Source of the DNA: Chondrosia reniformis
Taxonomy: Eukaryota > Porifera > Demospongiae > Chondrillida > Chondrillidae
Assembly (NCBI GenBank): GCA_947172415.1
Contig: OX359194.1
Coordinates: forward strand, 3,720,001 to 3,784,000
Direction of reading: 5' to 3'
Length of the DNA: 64,000 bases
The position numbers and the translations under genes are program-made. Below the pieces are notes generated by a model that saw only the letters and a list, made by a program, of their open reading frames with translations, did no database searches and was not told the DNA's origin. Of this stretch, positions 12,201 through 19,915 are shown one piece after another (positions within the stretch are counted from its first letter, which is position 1; each line of letters begins with the position of its first letter).

Positions 12201-15200
12201 ATATTGTAACTTGCACTGTATATACAAGATTTCGAACAAGAAGCCATACGTTAACATAATTTCTGTAAACAATATAGGGGTGCAAAAGGTAACCCAAAAA
12301 TGACACCACAGGCAAACATATAATAATCTGCCATATAATCAGTTGTGTCAGTTGGAATATGAATTATTTGTTATTCAATTTCAATGATTCAAGTGTACTA
12401 AATTTAGAATTATATTGATTAGCCTAACTCAGCATTTTGCAACAAAAATATGATCAATAACAACAGAATCACCCAAAAACTACCAGAAGACAATATAAAT
12501 TGTAAGGAAAGAAAGTGAAAATCTTGAGAGAATTGTCACTTTCCATGTATATGACTAATGCCCTCAACAAAGAAGCTATTCATTCTTAATCTTTTAGCTA
12601 CATAGCTTGCTTGTATGATTAAGAATAGATAAAGTTTGAGTATGGCTATCAAATGGATTCTAATCTGATGCTATGGAAAACTGGCAAAAATTGACACTTC
12701 ATCTCTATGTTAGATACAAATTTTGCTAAATATTATTGGGAAAATAATACGCCCAAGTAAACCCAGTCGCAGTGTGCAACCATGAATATGAAGCATCCAA
12801 ACAGGTAACAGCCCCCCTGGTAAATTCCATCATTGCACCTTCACAGCGGACCCTACAGCAAACAACCTGGCCAAGGCTGCAGTGAGAAAAGCAAGGAGTG
12901 AAAGGCAAACAGACGAGGCAAAGAGAGTCTACGACCAGCTGCAACCAGCAGCACGTAGATTGCTCGAATGTGCTAGCGAGACAGGTGTATCATCTTGGAT
13001 TTCCACTCTCCCTGTTGAAGAGCATGGTTTCTGCCTCAGCAAGGGTGCCTTTAGGGATGCCATCAGCTTGCGCTACGGCTGGACTACACAGAATGTGAGT
13101 TCAACATGTGCATGTGGTACTCCATTCTCAGTTGATCACGCAATGTCTTGCCACAAGGGTGGTCTACCCACCCTACGGTACAATGAGATCCGTAACTTAG
13201 CGGCAGAACTGCTGAGGGAAGTGTGCCTTAACGTTTCTGTGGAGCCCGGGCTGCAGGCTCTAGATGGTGAGCACATCCGACCACGTACTGCCAACAGGGA
13301 GGATGAGGCAAGACTGGACATCCAGAGCGAACGGTTTCTGGAGCAGATGTCAGGAGGCCTTTTTCGACGTAAGGGTTTTCCACCCAAATGCCCCCACCTA
13401 CCGCTACAGAGACCTGGCAGCTCTGTACAAGATGCATGAAGGAATCAAGAAGAGAGAGTATGGTGAAAGAGTGAGGGAAGTTGAAAGAGGAGTGTTCACC
13501 CCCCTAGTCTTGTCAACTACAGGGGGTATGGCAAGAGAGTGCACTGTTTTTTTTTCAAAAGGGTGGCTGATGCCATTGCAGAGAAAAGAAAACTGCATTA
13601 CTCCCAAGTGATGGGGTGGCTTCGATGTAGGACCTCATTTGCATTGATCAGATCAGCAATCATGGCCATCAGAGGCTCCAGATCCAAAAGACCATGTGGT
13701 CTCGCCAGCGACATCCCCCTTGCCACTTCTGAGGGCAAGGTTGGTCCTTAGATGATTAGGTATGTAACTTTTAAACAATATGACTTGAGCTGTTTTTGTC
13801 CCTTTAACTGAAACATTTCAGTGTATTAGATTCTTTATTAGTGTTATAGTACGTATGTATATGTACTTTTCAATGTAATAATTATTTATTGATCATATAT
13901 ATATCTTTCCATAACATGAAGCCGTGCAATGTAATCGGCAAATGAAAACAATATAAGAGGCTGCCTATGGCAGCCCCTAAAAAATGTTTTAAGGACTGTG
14001 GTTCTAAGCTACTAGTCTTTGGTTTTAAAAGTAGATATATACATATTGTCATAATTATAGGTTAATGAGTAAAAAGGAAGAGTCTGGTTCCCTTGCATCA
14101 GTGTGAGTTTCAATCTGTGTATGTACGTACGTAGATTAGTATGCACCACTAGGGAAACGCAGCTTAACTAATGAAGAGTCCAATGTCATCATATGTACAT
14201 TATATCAAATAGCAGTACTAACTTTTTTGCCAACTGCATGATGAATATTGGGGATCCAGGTACTTCAGCTTGTACTTGGGTAAAAAGTGAAGGAAATTCT
14301 TCAGAACTGCGTGCTTTTCTGATACCTTTTCCTCCTCCTCCCTCACTAGCTTTGATCATGACTGGATAACCAATCGTTTCAGCTGCCTACATACAAAAGG
14401 CAATGTCGTCTCAGAGTAAAATGCTTGTCATAGGGGCCTCAGAGATAGAAAATTACAGAACCACAACGATGTATCTATTATGACATGGTAGTTCCAAATT
14501 CATGATTAAATTATTTATAGTATTTCTACCTACAATAAATGATTGCCTTTTACTTAATGTCATAAACTATGTAAGTAAATATATGTCCATATTGGTCTAT
14601 TATACACTTGCATACTTCCAGCCCTTCTTGAACAGTGTCTACACAGCCTTTCTTGTACAAGTCTTCTGGAACTTGTACCTTTTTACCTCTCGCTAGGTCT
14701 GTTGATGACCATTTTAACTTCAATCCTAGTGGTACAAAAGACAAAGTAAGTAGTTGGTTCAGCTATCTCTTTCAAGTAAAGTTCTTACCTGAGCCACTCC
14801 ATGGCAACGTAGGTACACCTGTAGACTGAGCCACTATGGATGAAGCTATTTTGTCTCCTAAAGCCCACATGGCATCAGCTGGAGGACCCATAAAAGTAAT
14901 ACCAAACTTACTCAGCAGTTCTGGCAAGCGAGGGTTCTCTGAAGCATGTCCCCACCCTGCCCAAACAGCCTATAGGAAAGGATGTCAAGTGAACTTAAAT
15001 GTACATATTGACGGCTCAAAGTTAGAAAAAACTCAAAAAGCCATGTACATTGGAAAGTAACATCAAAATGAGGGATTAGACAAATCCTACATTTTAAGCT
15101 TACTGAGAAAATATAGTTGACAGGAAAGTCTATACAAGAGGAATAGATAACTTGTGTAGAAGGTACTAGACAATGAGTGCAAATTCCTATTAGTCACATT

Positions 15201-18200
15201 TTGGCTTTTCCAAAGGTTCCAAAAATTAGGTTTATCACCTAACATAAAATCTTTGAAAGGAAAGTATACTTGTTGGCAAAGGTATGATATATGTAAATAC
15301 AGGTATTTTGGCAAACTAGTCTCCAGCGATTACATATTCACTAATATGTCTATGTCTGCATTGTCCTTTAAAAGCCTGATATTATAACCATTTTAGATGA
15401 AGTTTTTAAGTTTCACTTAAGAAGACTGTGGTCAGGTAGTTTACCACTTCATATAAAAGTGCGTACGTTAGATGTCAGTGTAAACTCACGTGTACATTGC
15501 ATCTCTTAGCAATGTCAAGTATGAGGTCAACATTTGCATAGTTGTGATTGTTGGATCCTCCAGGCACAGGGATAATACTGTCAGCTAGCTTAATATACTC
15601 TGCATTAGCAGTCATGTCCTCTGGGGTCACCATGACTAAGAACTTAAACACTTTTTCATTGTTAAACAATTCATACGCCCACCTATATACAGTACAAGTT
15701 ACAATATACTAAGGTAATCTAATATATAATTAAATAATTCATATGGTTCCAAGGAAGGACCTACGGTACATGTCACAAGAAACTTTACAAAATCCGACGA
15801 ATTCCGCGGAAATTCTGTGCGGATTCCGTGCGGATTCCTTATGGAATCCGCGCAGCTAACCTCGGCGTTACCGCACTATTTCCGCGGAACATCTCTTGCC
15901 TTTCCGCGGAACATCTCTTACCTGTCCGCGGATCGTCTTTGTCCTTAGCCGCGGAACGTGAAATCAACGTGAAAGTATCCTTTATACGTATACCTACGTG
16001 CACACTCGAGGTGCGAGATTATCCTCAGCCAATCAGATATAATATTATTTACATTTTGGTCCGCTTAATATTAAACATTAAACAGACCGAAGTGTAATAT
16101 GAAAATGTTATCTGATTGGTCGAAATCAACGTGAAAGTATCCTTTATACGTATACGTACATGCACACTCGAGGTGCGAGATTATCCCCAGCCAATCAGAT
16201 ATAGATATCTTGTTTTTCAGTGTGTGTGTGTGTGCCTTTTGAGAGTTATTCTGCCTTTGACTGACAGAGAAGATGCCTTTGACGGAATATCAAAGAGGAA
16301 GAATAGTAGCCCTTTGGACCAAGTGTGAGGGTAAATGGACCTGCCGTAGGTGACACTTGACCTTTTGCGCTGTTAAACAAATATCGCCCATAAAAAACTA
16401 TCGATCGACTATTCTACGGCTACCCTTCGACGATTCCATGGCTACCCTTCGAATATTCCGCAGATGCCTTTTGACGATTCCGCAGATGCCTTTTGACGAT
16501 TCCGCGGAACCCTTTAAGGAATCTGCGGATATTCTGAGAGGATTCCGCAGAAGAGCCGCGGATTACCTACGCGGCAGATCCGCGGAATTTGTAAAGTTAC
16601 TTGTGACATGTACCGTACAAACAAAATGGGGATAGTATCATAAAGTTTATGGTATAAAACTCATTTTAAATTAAGGCATTTTTATGTAGGTCTCGGTTTG
16701 GTAGAAAACGGAGGACAAAGTCTGCATATAAAATGCTACAGGACTATAGAAAAGTTATAGAAAATTTATATTGAAATCATATGTTATATTGATAAAAAAA
16801 TCATCAATTGGTCAGATCACTGTGAAACCAACATATATCATGGTACATGTGTTTGACAAACGCCTGGCGAAATCTTGCTTAATTAAAATTGCAAAATAAT
16901 TAAGATATAATGAAGAATTCAAGGTTACGATTGCACAATCTGGTGATGTATTATGATGTTTCTACAGTGCGTCAACAATGCCCTTGTATGTCGCTCCGTA
17001 CACATTTAGTGAATCATGTGATGTTGCAAAAACGTCATTGCCTCGTTGCTAAAGAAGATCATCCCTTTTGTGAACGGCTATGACAAGTGGACGTTCTCCT
17101 ACGAGAAGGGGCTACCAAATAAGCGAGTTGTAGAGAAGGTTAGATAAAGCGTATTTGTATATGTTCCAGTTATGTCCGAGGCAGAATTGTCCCTATATTG
17201 ATGCAAAAGAAATTCATTTAGTCGACCGTATTAAAACTTTGGTAAATTAAGCTCTGTCTTCTCTTTTTATATTTTTTTGTTCCTATTTTTACTTGTCCAT
17301 GTGTAGGAATAAGGAGTGTTTGTTGCGATCATTATGAGAATAAAGCCTTGTTGAGCCTCAGAAACATGAAATTACTAATTTCCTACTTGATATTCCCATT
17401 CCTGAATTACTGATGAAGACCTCCGGGTTGAAACGTCCAGAATTAGTAAATTTATCTTAATGACGTTCAAAAGTCTTCATTCTTATCCATATGTGTATGT
17501 TTTCCATGTGTACATACAGTAGAATCTCATGACGAAATTGCTCATAGTGAATGTCTAAGTATAGTGAAGTACTTTGCTGGCTAATTACACTCAATACACT
17601 GCACAGTGAAAGTTACTGACAAATATATAAAATATTAAAATTACAATCAAGTACTACACAGTACAAGTTACAAATTTATGAGGTCCAAGTGACTATGAAG
17701 TACTAGCTACACATGCAGTGCAAGTTACAAATTTAAAGAGTACCAAGTGACCCATAGGATAATCAGTATTTTAAACAGTACAAGACTTTAGTTACACTGT
17801 TGCAGGCTTTGAAATTCTCAACTATTGCATAGAGAGAAGTAGTTGATACAGATCATCCAATCGCAAGGCAGAACACATGGCCTACCAATTACCTTTTCAC
17901 ACCTTAGTATAGACTGAAGATGATGCATCTGCATCCAATATATCAACAAAGGTTCCAGGGGACTCAGCTAATAACCGCAGCAGATTTGATTTGCCTTGTG
18001 AGGGAGCTAAGAATACCGCCGGTTGGTTGCATGCATTCGCAAAATCAGCAGGGTTTGAGACCATTTTGTAACTTGCACACAAGGGACATCATATGACATA
18101 CGTATATAAAGGCCTTGGCCTTTTATGTCCTTGTGTACAAGGTACAAAATGGTCTCTAACCCTATTGATTATGTGAATGCATGCAACCAACCGTCGGTAT

Positions 18201-19756
18201 TCTTAGCTCCCTCACAAGGCAAATCAAATCTGCTGTGGTTATTAGCTGAGACCCCTGGAACCTTTGTTGATATATGGCAGGCAGATGCATCATCACGAAC
18301 AGGAAGCCATACATTACATAATTTCTGAAAAGAATATAGGGGCGCCTATGGTACCCCAAAAGGGGGAATACAAGTAAATAAAAAACGTTTACAAAAATGA
18401 TGTTAGAAGCACGAATGGCAGTGTTCATTAATACATCTGCAAAAAGTATCGAAACAAGACACTGATTATATGATAAGGCTAATCATACTGAAGTTGCATA
18501 TATACTGAAATTTAAGTAACTTAACCATACACTTCTGTGTTTGGGCGCACCATTCCTACTTCAGGTTAGTGCGCCCAAACATAAAAGTGTATGGTTAAGT
18601 TACTTAAATTTCAGTATATATGCAACTTCTGTATGATTAGCCTTATCATATAGTGTCTTGTTTCGATACTTTTGCAGATGTATTAGTGAACACTGCCATT
18701 CCTGCTTCTAACATCGTTTCTGTACATGTTTTTTACTTACTTTTTTATGAATAATTCATATGCCCACCTATAAACATATACGTACATAATACAGCAATGT
18801 GAGAGTGAGAAATAACACTAAGGTGATACATTATAGGCTAGCAGCACACAAGCAATACAAGCAAATATTCTGTATAGACATTAAAATATGTAGCCGATTA
18901 TATTTATTAATCCTAAATTTTAATCAATATGTACTTGACATGGACTATATAAGTTGATATTATTGCTAAGAAAGCCTTCATTGCCTACTTGCCAAATCTA
19001 GGATGGCAGATTTTTCATTTACTGTTTATACAAATTATTAGCAATATTTAATACAGTTCCCAGATTTGGTGCCTACAAGAATATTTGTGTAAAAAGATAA
19101 TTTAGCAATTAATGGATTAATGACATAAGTAGTGCAGACCAAAATATTCAGTCTGGTCAGCTTGTTACAGACTTGTGAAAGGACATTTAACTGCCGAGGC
19201 ATATGTAATGACAGAGTGCAATGACAAGATGAGGGTTCCAGCATCTCTGAGATGTGGATGTCTTCCAGCAACTTAAGTGCTTCTGGGTCTTGAAGTTGAT
19301 GATACCACCCGATGTAAGTTATTCAATGAATGCTCCAAAATCATCCCTTACAAACAAGCTCATACATTTATATTTATTGTCCAAGCTGTAATAACAGTAA
19401 TCTAATCTAATACGGTGCAATCTAAATAAATAAATAAATATGGAGGTTTTCGCTCCTTTACACACCTTCTAATGGATCTGATACATTTCACAGCGGCTAT
19501 GCCGTTGTTTGTGACTAAAATTCGTTCAATGACTCTCTTTCCACCAAATTTATGAACAAATTCAGCTGGTGACGCCACCTAACAAAAACGACAAAGCAGG
19601 AGAATACTTTTTCATTCTTAAATGCTAACAAATGGTCTGCACAGAAAAAAATCATCACAATGCCTAGTAAGACGGCGTTACCGTAAGGTTGCGCTTAGTA
19701 TCATCACTTCTTCCTCTTGCTCCTGACATGGTGCGGCCGTGTCCACGGTCGGCCAT
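111..19756 (-). CDS. ACC: Acetyl-CoA carboxylase, N-terminal part (9 exons, 3' end outside window)
   Basis: Eukaryotic multidomain acetyl-CoA carboxylase makes malonyl-CoA from acetyl-CoA for fatty acid synthesis. Exons: 19682-19756, 19466-19578, 15490-15682, 14789-14969, 14616-14725, 14223-14386, 4808-4952, 494-616, 111-262. All junctions are GT-AG and the phases agree, giving 418 codons plus 2 bases without a stop. The sequence shows the start of the biotin carboxylase domain: FVHKFGG and NNGIAAVK (exon 2), [10 protein letters not shown] (exon 4), the ATP-grasp glycine loop [10 protein letters not shown] at about residues 239-248, [11 protein letters not shown] at about 301-311 and NPRLQVEHPCTE at about 364-375. 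The start ATG at 19756 has a strong context (A at -3, G at +4). The N-terminus has only about 30 residues before the conserved domain, shorter than in vertebrate forms. The biotinyl, central and carboxyltransferase parts must lie beyond base 1. Introns of 3.8, 9.3 and 4.2 kb are swollen by transposons; the others are 63-520 bp. Very likely a live host gene. Confidence 0.93.
494..616 (-). CDS. ACC: ACC exon 8
   Basis: Exactly 41 codons (residues 328-368): [20 protein letters not shown] through FLELNPRLQ. The acceptor is TGTGTGTAG and the donor GTAAAC. Confidence 0.93.
705..1045. repeat. Foldback MITE, copy 1
   Basis: The two halves are inverted copies of each other. It opens with AAAACATTTACAAAAATGAT and closes with the complement. 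Inner arms carry CTTCTGTGTTTGGG and its complement around 870-920. Related copies lie at 10560-10886 and 18366-18745. No coding capacity; it lies in ACC intron 7. Confidence 0.8.
1046..1560. repeat. Dispersed repeat following foldback MITE (copy 1)
   Basis: Shares many blocks with 10887-11400 (for example GAAAACCATGATCTCT and TGATTTATGAGGTGTTGCT) and, inverted, with 31150-31530. In both direct copies it follows the foldback MITE, so the two parts probably form one composite element of about 850 bp. Confidence 0.65.
1923..2249 (-). other. Unidentified 108-codon open frame in ACC intron 7
   Basis: Open frame with mixed, protein-like composition (for example [20 protein letters not shown]). I do not recognise it. 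It lies inside the intron on the same strand as ACC, and exon 7 joins exon 8 in phase without it. It may be a remnant of a mobile-element gene or chance. Confidence 0.2.
2250..4480. other. ACC intron 7, nothing recognised
   Basis: AT-rich intronic sequence. I see no coding similarity, paired terminal repeats or RNA gene. Short open frames here look like chance. Confidence 0.5.
4481..4640 (-). repeat. G-run-rich repeat with CAGGGCTGCA end
   Basis: The plus strand has at least five runs of 5-7 G between 4536 and 4605, then a C-run. Read on minus, the right end starts CAGGGCTGCATAGAGGGGGG, a hAT-like MITE end. The reading frame through it is probably a by-product of the repeat. It lies within ACC intron 7. 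Confidence 0.4.
4808..4952 (-). CDS. ACC: ACC exon 7
   Basis: Residues 279-327: [31 protein letters not shown]. These are ATP/bicarbonate site elements of biotin carboxylase. The donor is GTAAGT, phase 0. Confidence 0.93.
5505..5770. repeat. Hairpin-headed dispersed repeat, copy 1
   Basis: Begins with an imperfect hairpin (TTTCGAGCTTAAAAAAACTT ... AAACTCGAACTACTTG), then TCAAGGCCATATCTCAAAGAAAAC and AATTTTAAGCTAGAAAAC. The same arrangement occurs at 40065-40375, 60320-60560 and 60570-60860. Non-coding. Confidence 0.65.
6260..7890 (+). pseudogene. hAT transposase remnant
   Basis: Broken by stops and frameshifts, but segments appear in hAT order: a zinc-finger-like SHVE-type end ([14 protein letters not shown], near 6290), [19 protein letters not shown] near 6670, LGSDGA near 6865, [20 protein letters not shown] near 6900-6960, and a C-terminal dimerisation piece [17 protein letters not shown] near 7770-7830. 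It resembles the ZNF862/KIAA1586-like hAT group. It sits in ACC intron 6 opposite to the host gene. Terminal repeats were not located. Not functional as it stands. Confidence 0.8.
7868..8180 (+). mobile_element. Tigger/pogo-like remnant, left part
   Basis: Starts after TA with CAGTTGATTCCACTT and carries ATAACAAACA/ATAACGAACA motifs typical of Tigger-type ends. A short frame near 8050-8150 reads [20 protein letters not shown] then KSTLSTI, the CENP-B N-terminal helix-turn-helix of pogo/Tigger transposases. It breaks off where the Penelope element begins. The likely right end is at 10290-10371. Confidence 0.6.
8211..9890 (+). pseudogene. Penelope-type reverse transcriptase with GIY-YIG endonuclease
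   Basis: After one early in-frame TAA (8358-8360), 504 codons from 8376 are open. Upstream homology ([16 protein letters not shown]) shows the N-terminus is missing. RT motifs: [38 protein letters not shown], and the catalytic YVDD box in KRYVDDTL near 8980. The GIY-YIG endonuclease follows: [20 protein letters not shown] near 9560-9620, with conserved downstream Arg and His residues. Penelope-type elements use this enzyme pair for target-primed insertion. With its start missing and one stop it is probably dead, though the catalytic part is well preserved, so insertion is fairly recent. Confidence 0.92.
10133..10200 (+). ncRNA. Hammerhead ribozyme motif of the Penelope element
   Basis: Core CTGATGA at 10138-10144, stem II GGCCC/GGGCC (10146-10150 with 10157-10161) and GAAAC at 10162-10166. 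ACG at 10165-10167 can pair with CGT at 10191-10193, just before the expected cleavage base C10194. Flanks TCACTG (10135-10140) and CAGTGA (10195-10200) are complementary but overlap the core, so stem I is not canonical; there is also one extra G before stem II. Hammerheads are known in terminal repeats of Penelope-like elements, and this one is where expected. Confidence 0.7.
10290..10371 (+). mobile_element. Tigger-like remnant, right end
   Basis: The complement of the right edge reads CAGTCGAGTCCTGATAAAAT then GAACACCAAAAT, a pogo/Tigger-like terminus. It resembles the CAGTTGATTCC end at 7868. The flanking TA expected on the right is absent or mutated. Confidence 0.5.
10560..10886. repeat. 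Foldback MITE, copy 2
   Basis: Same near-palindromic unit as at 705-1045, ending in AAATAAAAAAACATTTAC and its complement. It lies in ACC intron 6. Confidence 0.8.
10887..11400. repeat. Dispersed repeat following foldback MITE (copy 2)
   Basis: Counterpart of 1046-1560, with the blocks ACAAGAGAAATATGCCGAAA and TGATTTATGAGGTGTTGCTT. Confidence 0.65.
11491..11736 (-). pseudogene. C-terminal fragment of a non-LTR retrotransposon polyprotein (REL-endonuclease type)
   Basis: The minus frame reads [38 protein letters not shown], then [18 protein letters not shown]. This is the tail seen after the restriction-like endonuclease in a family of invertebrate R2-like elements. The RT and endonuclease core are absent, so it is an isolated fragment in ACC intron 6. 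Family assignment is from memory of related proteins. Confidence 0.55.
11930..12300 (-). repeat. Dispersed repeat F/C, inverted fragment
   Basis: Inverted relative to 15690-16760 and 40370-40660: shared blocks include the complement of GTTTGGTAGAAAA-GGAGGACAAAG and AACATGAAGCC-like AAGCCATACGTTAACATAAT. It contains the uninterrupted target site GACCTAGAAGC (complement strand) that is filled by the MITE at 15764-16615. Confidence 0.65.
12301..12740. other. Intronic sequence, nothing recognised
   Basis: AT-rich, no coding similarity or clear repeat structure seen. Confidence 0.4.
12745..13750 (+). pseudogene. Zinc-knuckle and restriction-like endonuclease fragment of a non-LTR retrotransposon
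   Basis: The frame from 12882 reads [24 protein letters not shown], then a Cys-His motif [15 protein letters not shown] (C-X-C-X7-H-X3-C), [19 protein letters not shown] and ARLDI. At about 13360 it shifts frame: [12 protein letters not shown], then [27 protein letters not shown] second shift is at the T-run near 13548, followed by [21 protein letters not shown]...D...D-V-R spacing suggests a PD-(D/E)XK-type nuclease as in R2-like elements. The upstream RT is missing. It sits in ACC intron 6, opposite the host strand. A related fragment is at 44402-45446. Confidence 0.65.
13907..13985. repeat. Short dispersed repeat E
   Basis: Contains CATAACATGAAGCCGTGCAA and GGCTGCCTATGGCAGCCCCT, the latter a small palindrome. 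Related copies lie near 54820-54890 and, inverted, near 42480-42560 and 43610-43680. The rest of 13751-14222 shows nothing recognisable. Confidence 0.55.
14223..14386 (-). CDS. ACC: ACC exon 6 (ATP-grasp glycine loop)
   Basis: Residues 225-279: [19 protein letters not shown] followed by the conserved EVPGSPIF. The donor is GTTAGT. The exon leaves two bases that complete an Asn codon with exon 7, across a 9.3-kb intron. Confidence 0.92.
14616..14725 (-). CDS. ACC: ACC exon 5
   Basis: Residues 188-224, including [11 protein letters not shown], the less conserved stretch between the N-domain and the ATP-grasp B-domain. A 63-bp intron separates it from exon 4. Confidence 0.88.
14789..14969 (-). 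CDS. ACC: ACC exon 4
   Basis: Residues 128-188: [13 protein letters not shown], then [18 protein letters not shown]. These are biotin carboxylase signatures. The donor is GTAAGA. Confidence 0.93.
15490..15682 (-). CDS. ACC: ACC exon 3
   Basis: Residues 63-127 of the biotin carboxylase N-domain: [36 protein letters not shown]. The donor is GTGAGT, phase 0. Confidence 0.93.
15690..15763 (+). repeat. Dispersed repeat F, part left of MITE
   Basis: TACAGTACAAGTTACAATAT through CAAGGAAGGACCTA. It matches 40380-40500 and continues at 16616 after the MITE, so the MITE split this repeat. Confidence 0.7.
15764..16615. mobile_element. 852-bp TA-flanked MITE derived from a Tc1-like transposon
   Basis: Terminal inverted repeats of about 33 bp begin CGGTACATGTCACAAG and end with the complement; TA flanks at 15762-15763 and 16616-16617. 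Two homologous loci in this window (near 40500 and, inverted, near 12140) lack it, showing the empty site. Subterminal parts are packed with CCGCGGA/TCCGCGG. An approximately 80-bp block is directly repeated (15960-16045, 16124-16205). Near 16273 a start reads [15 protein letters not shown], which looks like the N-terminus of a Tc1-type transposase, so it is probably an internal-deletion derivative. Confidence 0.85.
17410..17445 (+). ncRNA. Hammerhead-like motif inside a long hairpin
   Basis: CTGATGA (17410-17416), a weak stem II with ACC/GGT, then GAAACGTCC (17430-17438), flanked by an inverted repeat (AAATTACTAATTT near 17370; AATTAGTAAATTT near 17441). This resembles hammerhead remnants of Penelope-type terminal repeats. 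Stem III is almost absent, so activity is doubtful. Confidence 0.35.
17928..18296. repeat. Long inverted repeat (palindrome), arms about 180 bp
   Basis: Left arm 17928-18112 and right arm 18117-18296 are inverted copies centred on AAAGGCCTTGGCCTTTT. Each arm carries a short frame of about 60 codons containing [12 protein letters not shown] third version is at 62318-62530. Most differences between arms change amino acids, which argues against selection on the frame. Confidence 0.75.
18366..18745. repeat. Foldback MITE, copy 3
   Basis: Best preserved of the three: GTAAATAAAAAACGTTTAC at the left, TGTTTTTTACTTAC at the right, with nearly symmetric arms meeting near 18555. Same family as 705-1045 and 10560-10886. 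Confidence 0.85.
18746..19465. other. ACC intron 2, proximal part
   Basis: AT-rich, with a TAAA run at 19424-19440 near the splice donor of exon 2. No gene or repeat recognised. Confidence 0.4.
19466..19578 (-). CDS. ACC: ACC exon 2
   Basis: Residues 26-63, with FVHKFGG and the NNGIAAVK motif that opens the biotin carboxylase fold. The acceptor is TTTTTGTTAG and the donor GTGTGT. The split Arg codon is completed by exon 3. Confidence 0.92.
19682..19756 (-). CDS. ACC: ACC exon 1 (start codon)
   Basis: Holds the ATG and 25 codons (residues 1-25), starting [10 protein letters not shown] and rich in Arg and Gly. It ends at a GTAACG donor, phase 0. I chose this Met because it runs in phase into exon 2 and has a good start context. 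A second in-frame Met lies at residue 10. Confidence 0.8.
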
Positions 19757-19915
19757 GTTTTTTGTGGAAATCAGGTGATGGCTAAGCCACCAAAGGTCGA
19801 TATGTCACTCCTCACCTCTTTTGGTACCCTTGCGCTTGGTTCAGCGCAGCCAGACCCTTTCTCTAATGGTGTAATTGGGAAAGTGAACGTTTTTTTTGTT
19901 TTATTGCAAGCGACG

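Larger units (their letters stand above)
16616..18360 (+). repeat. Long dispersed repeat G with hairpin and terminal palindrome, copy 1
   Basis: Continues repeat F after the MITE. It is co-linear with 61080-62770: GGTAGAAAACGGAGGACAAAG, the GAATAAAGCCTTGTTGAG hairpin (17337-17500), CATGACGAAATTGCTCATAG, then the long palindrome at 17928-18296 and the AAGCCATAC end (18303). No transposase or RT seen. It fills most of ACC intron 2. Confidence 0.7.

Noticed and set aside
14502..15060. Plus-strand open frames opposite 14502-15060
   Set aside because: They are antisense shadows of ACC exons 4 and 5; the minus strand gives conserved biotin carboxylase sequence with proper splice sites.
17897..18328. 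60-codon frame with a Walker-like PSQGKSNLL in both palindrome arms
   Set aside because: The G-K-S context is not a real Walker A (no GxxxxGK[ST]) and most differences between arms are amino-acid changing, so a coding role is not supported.
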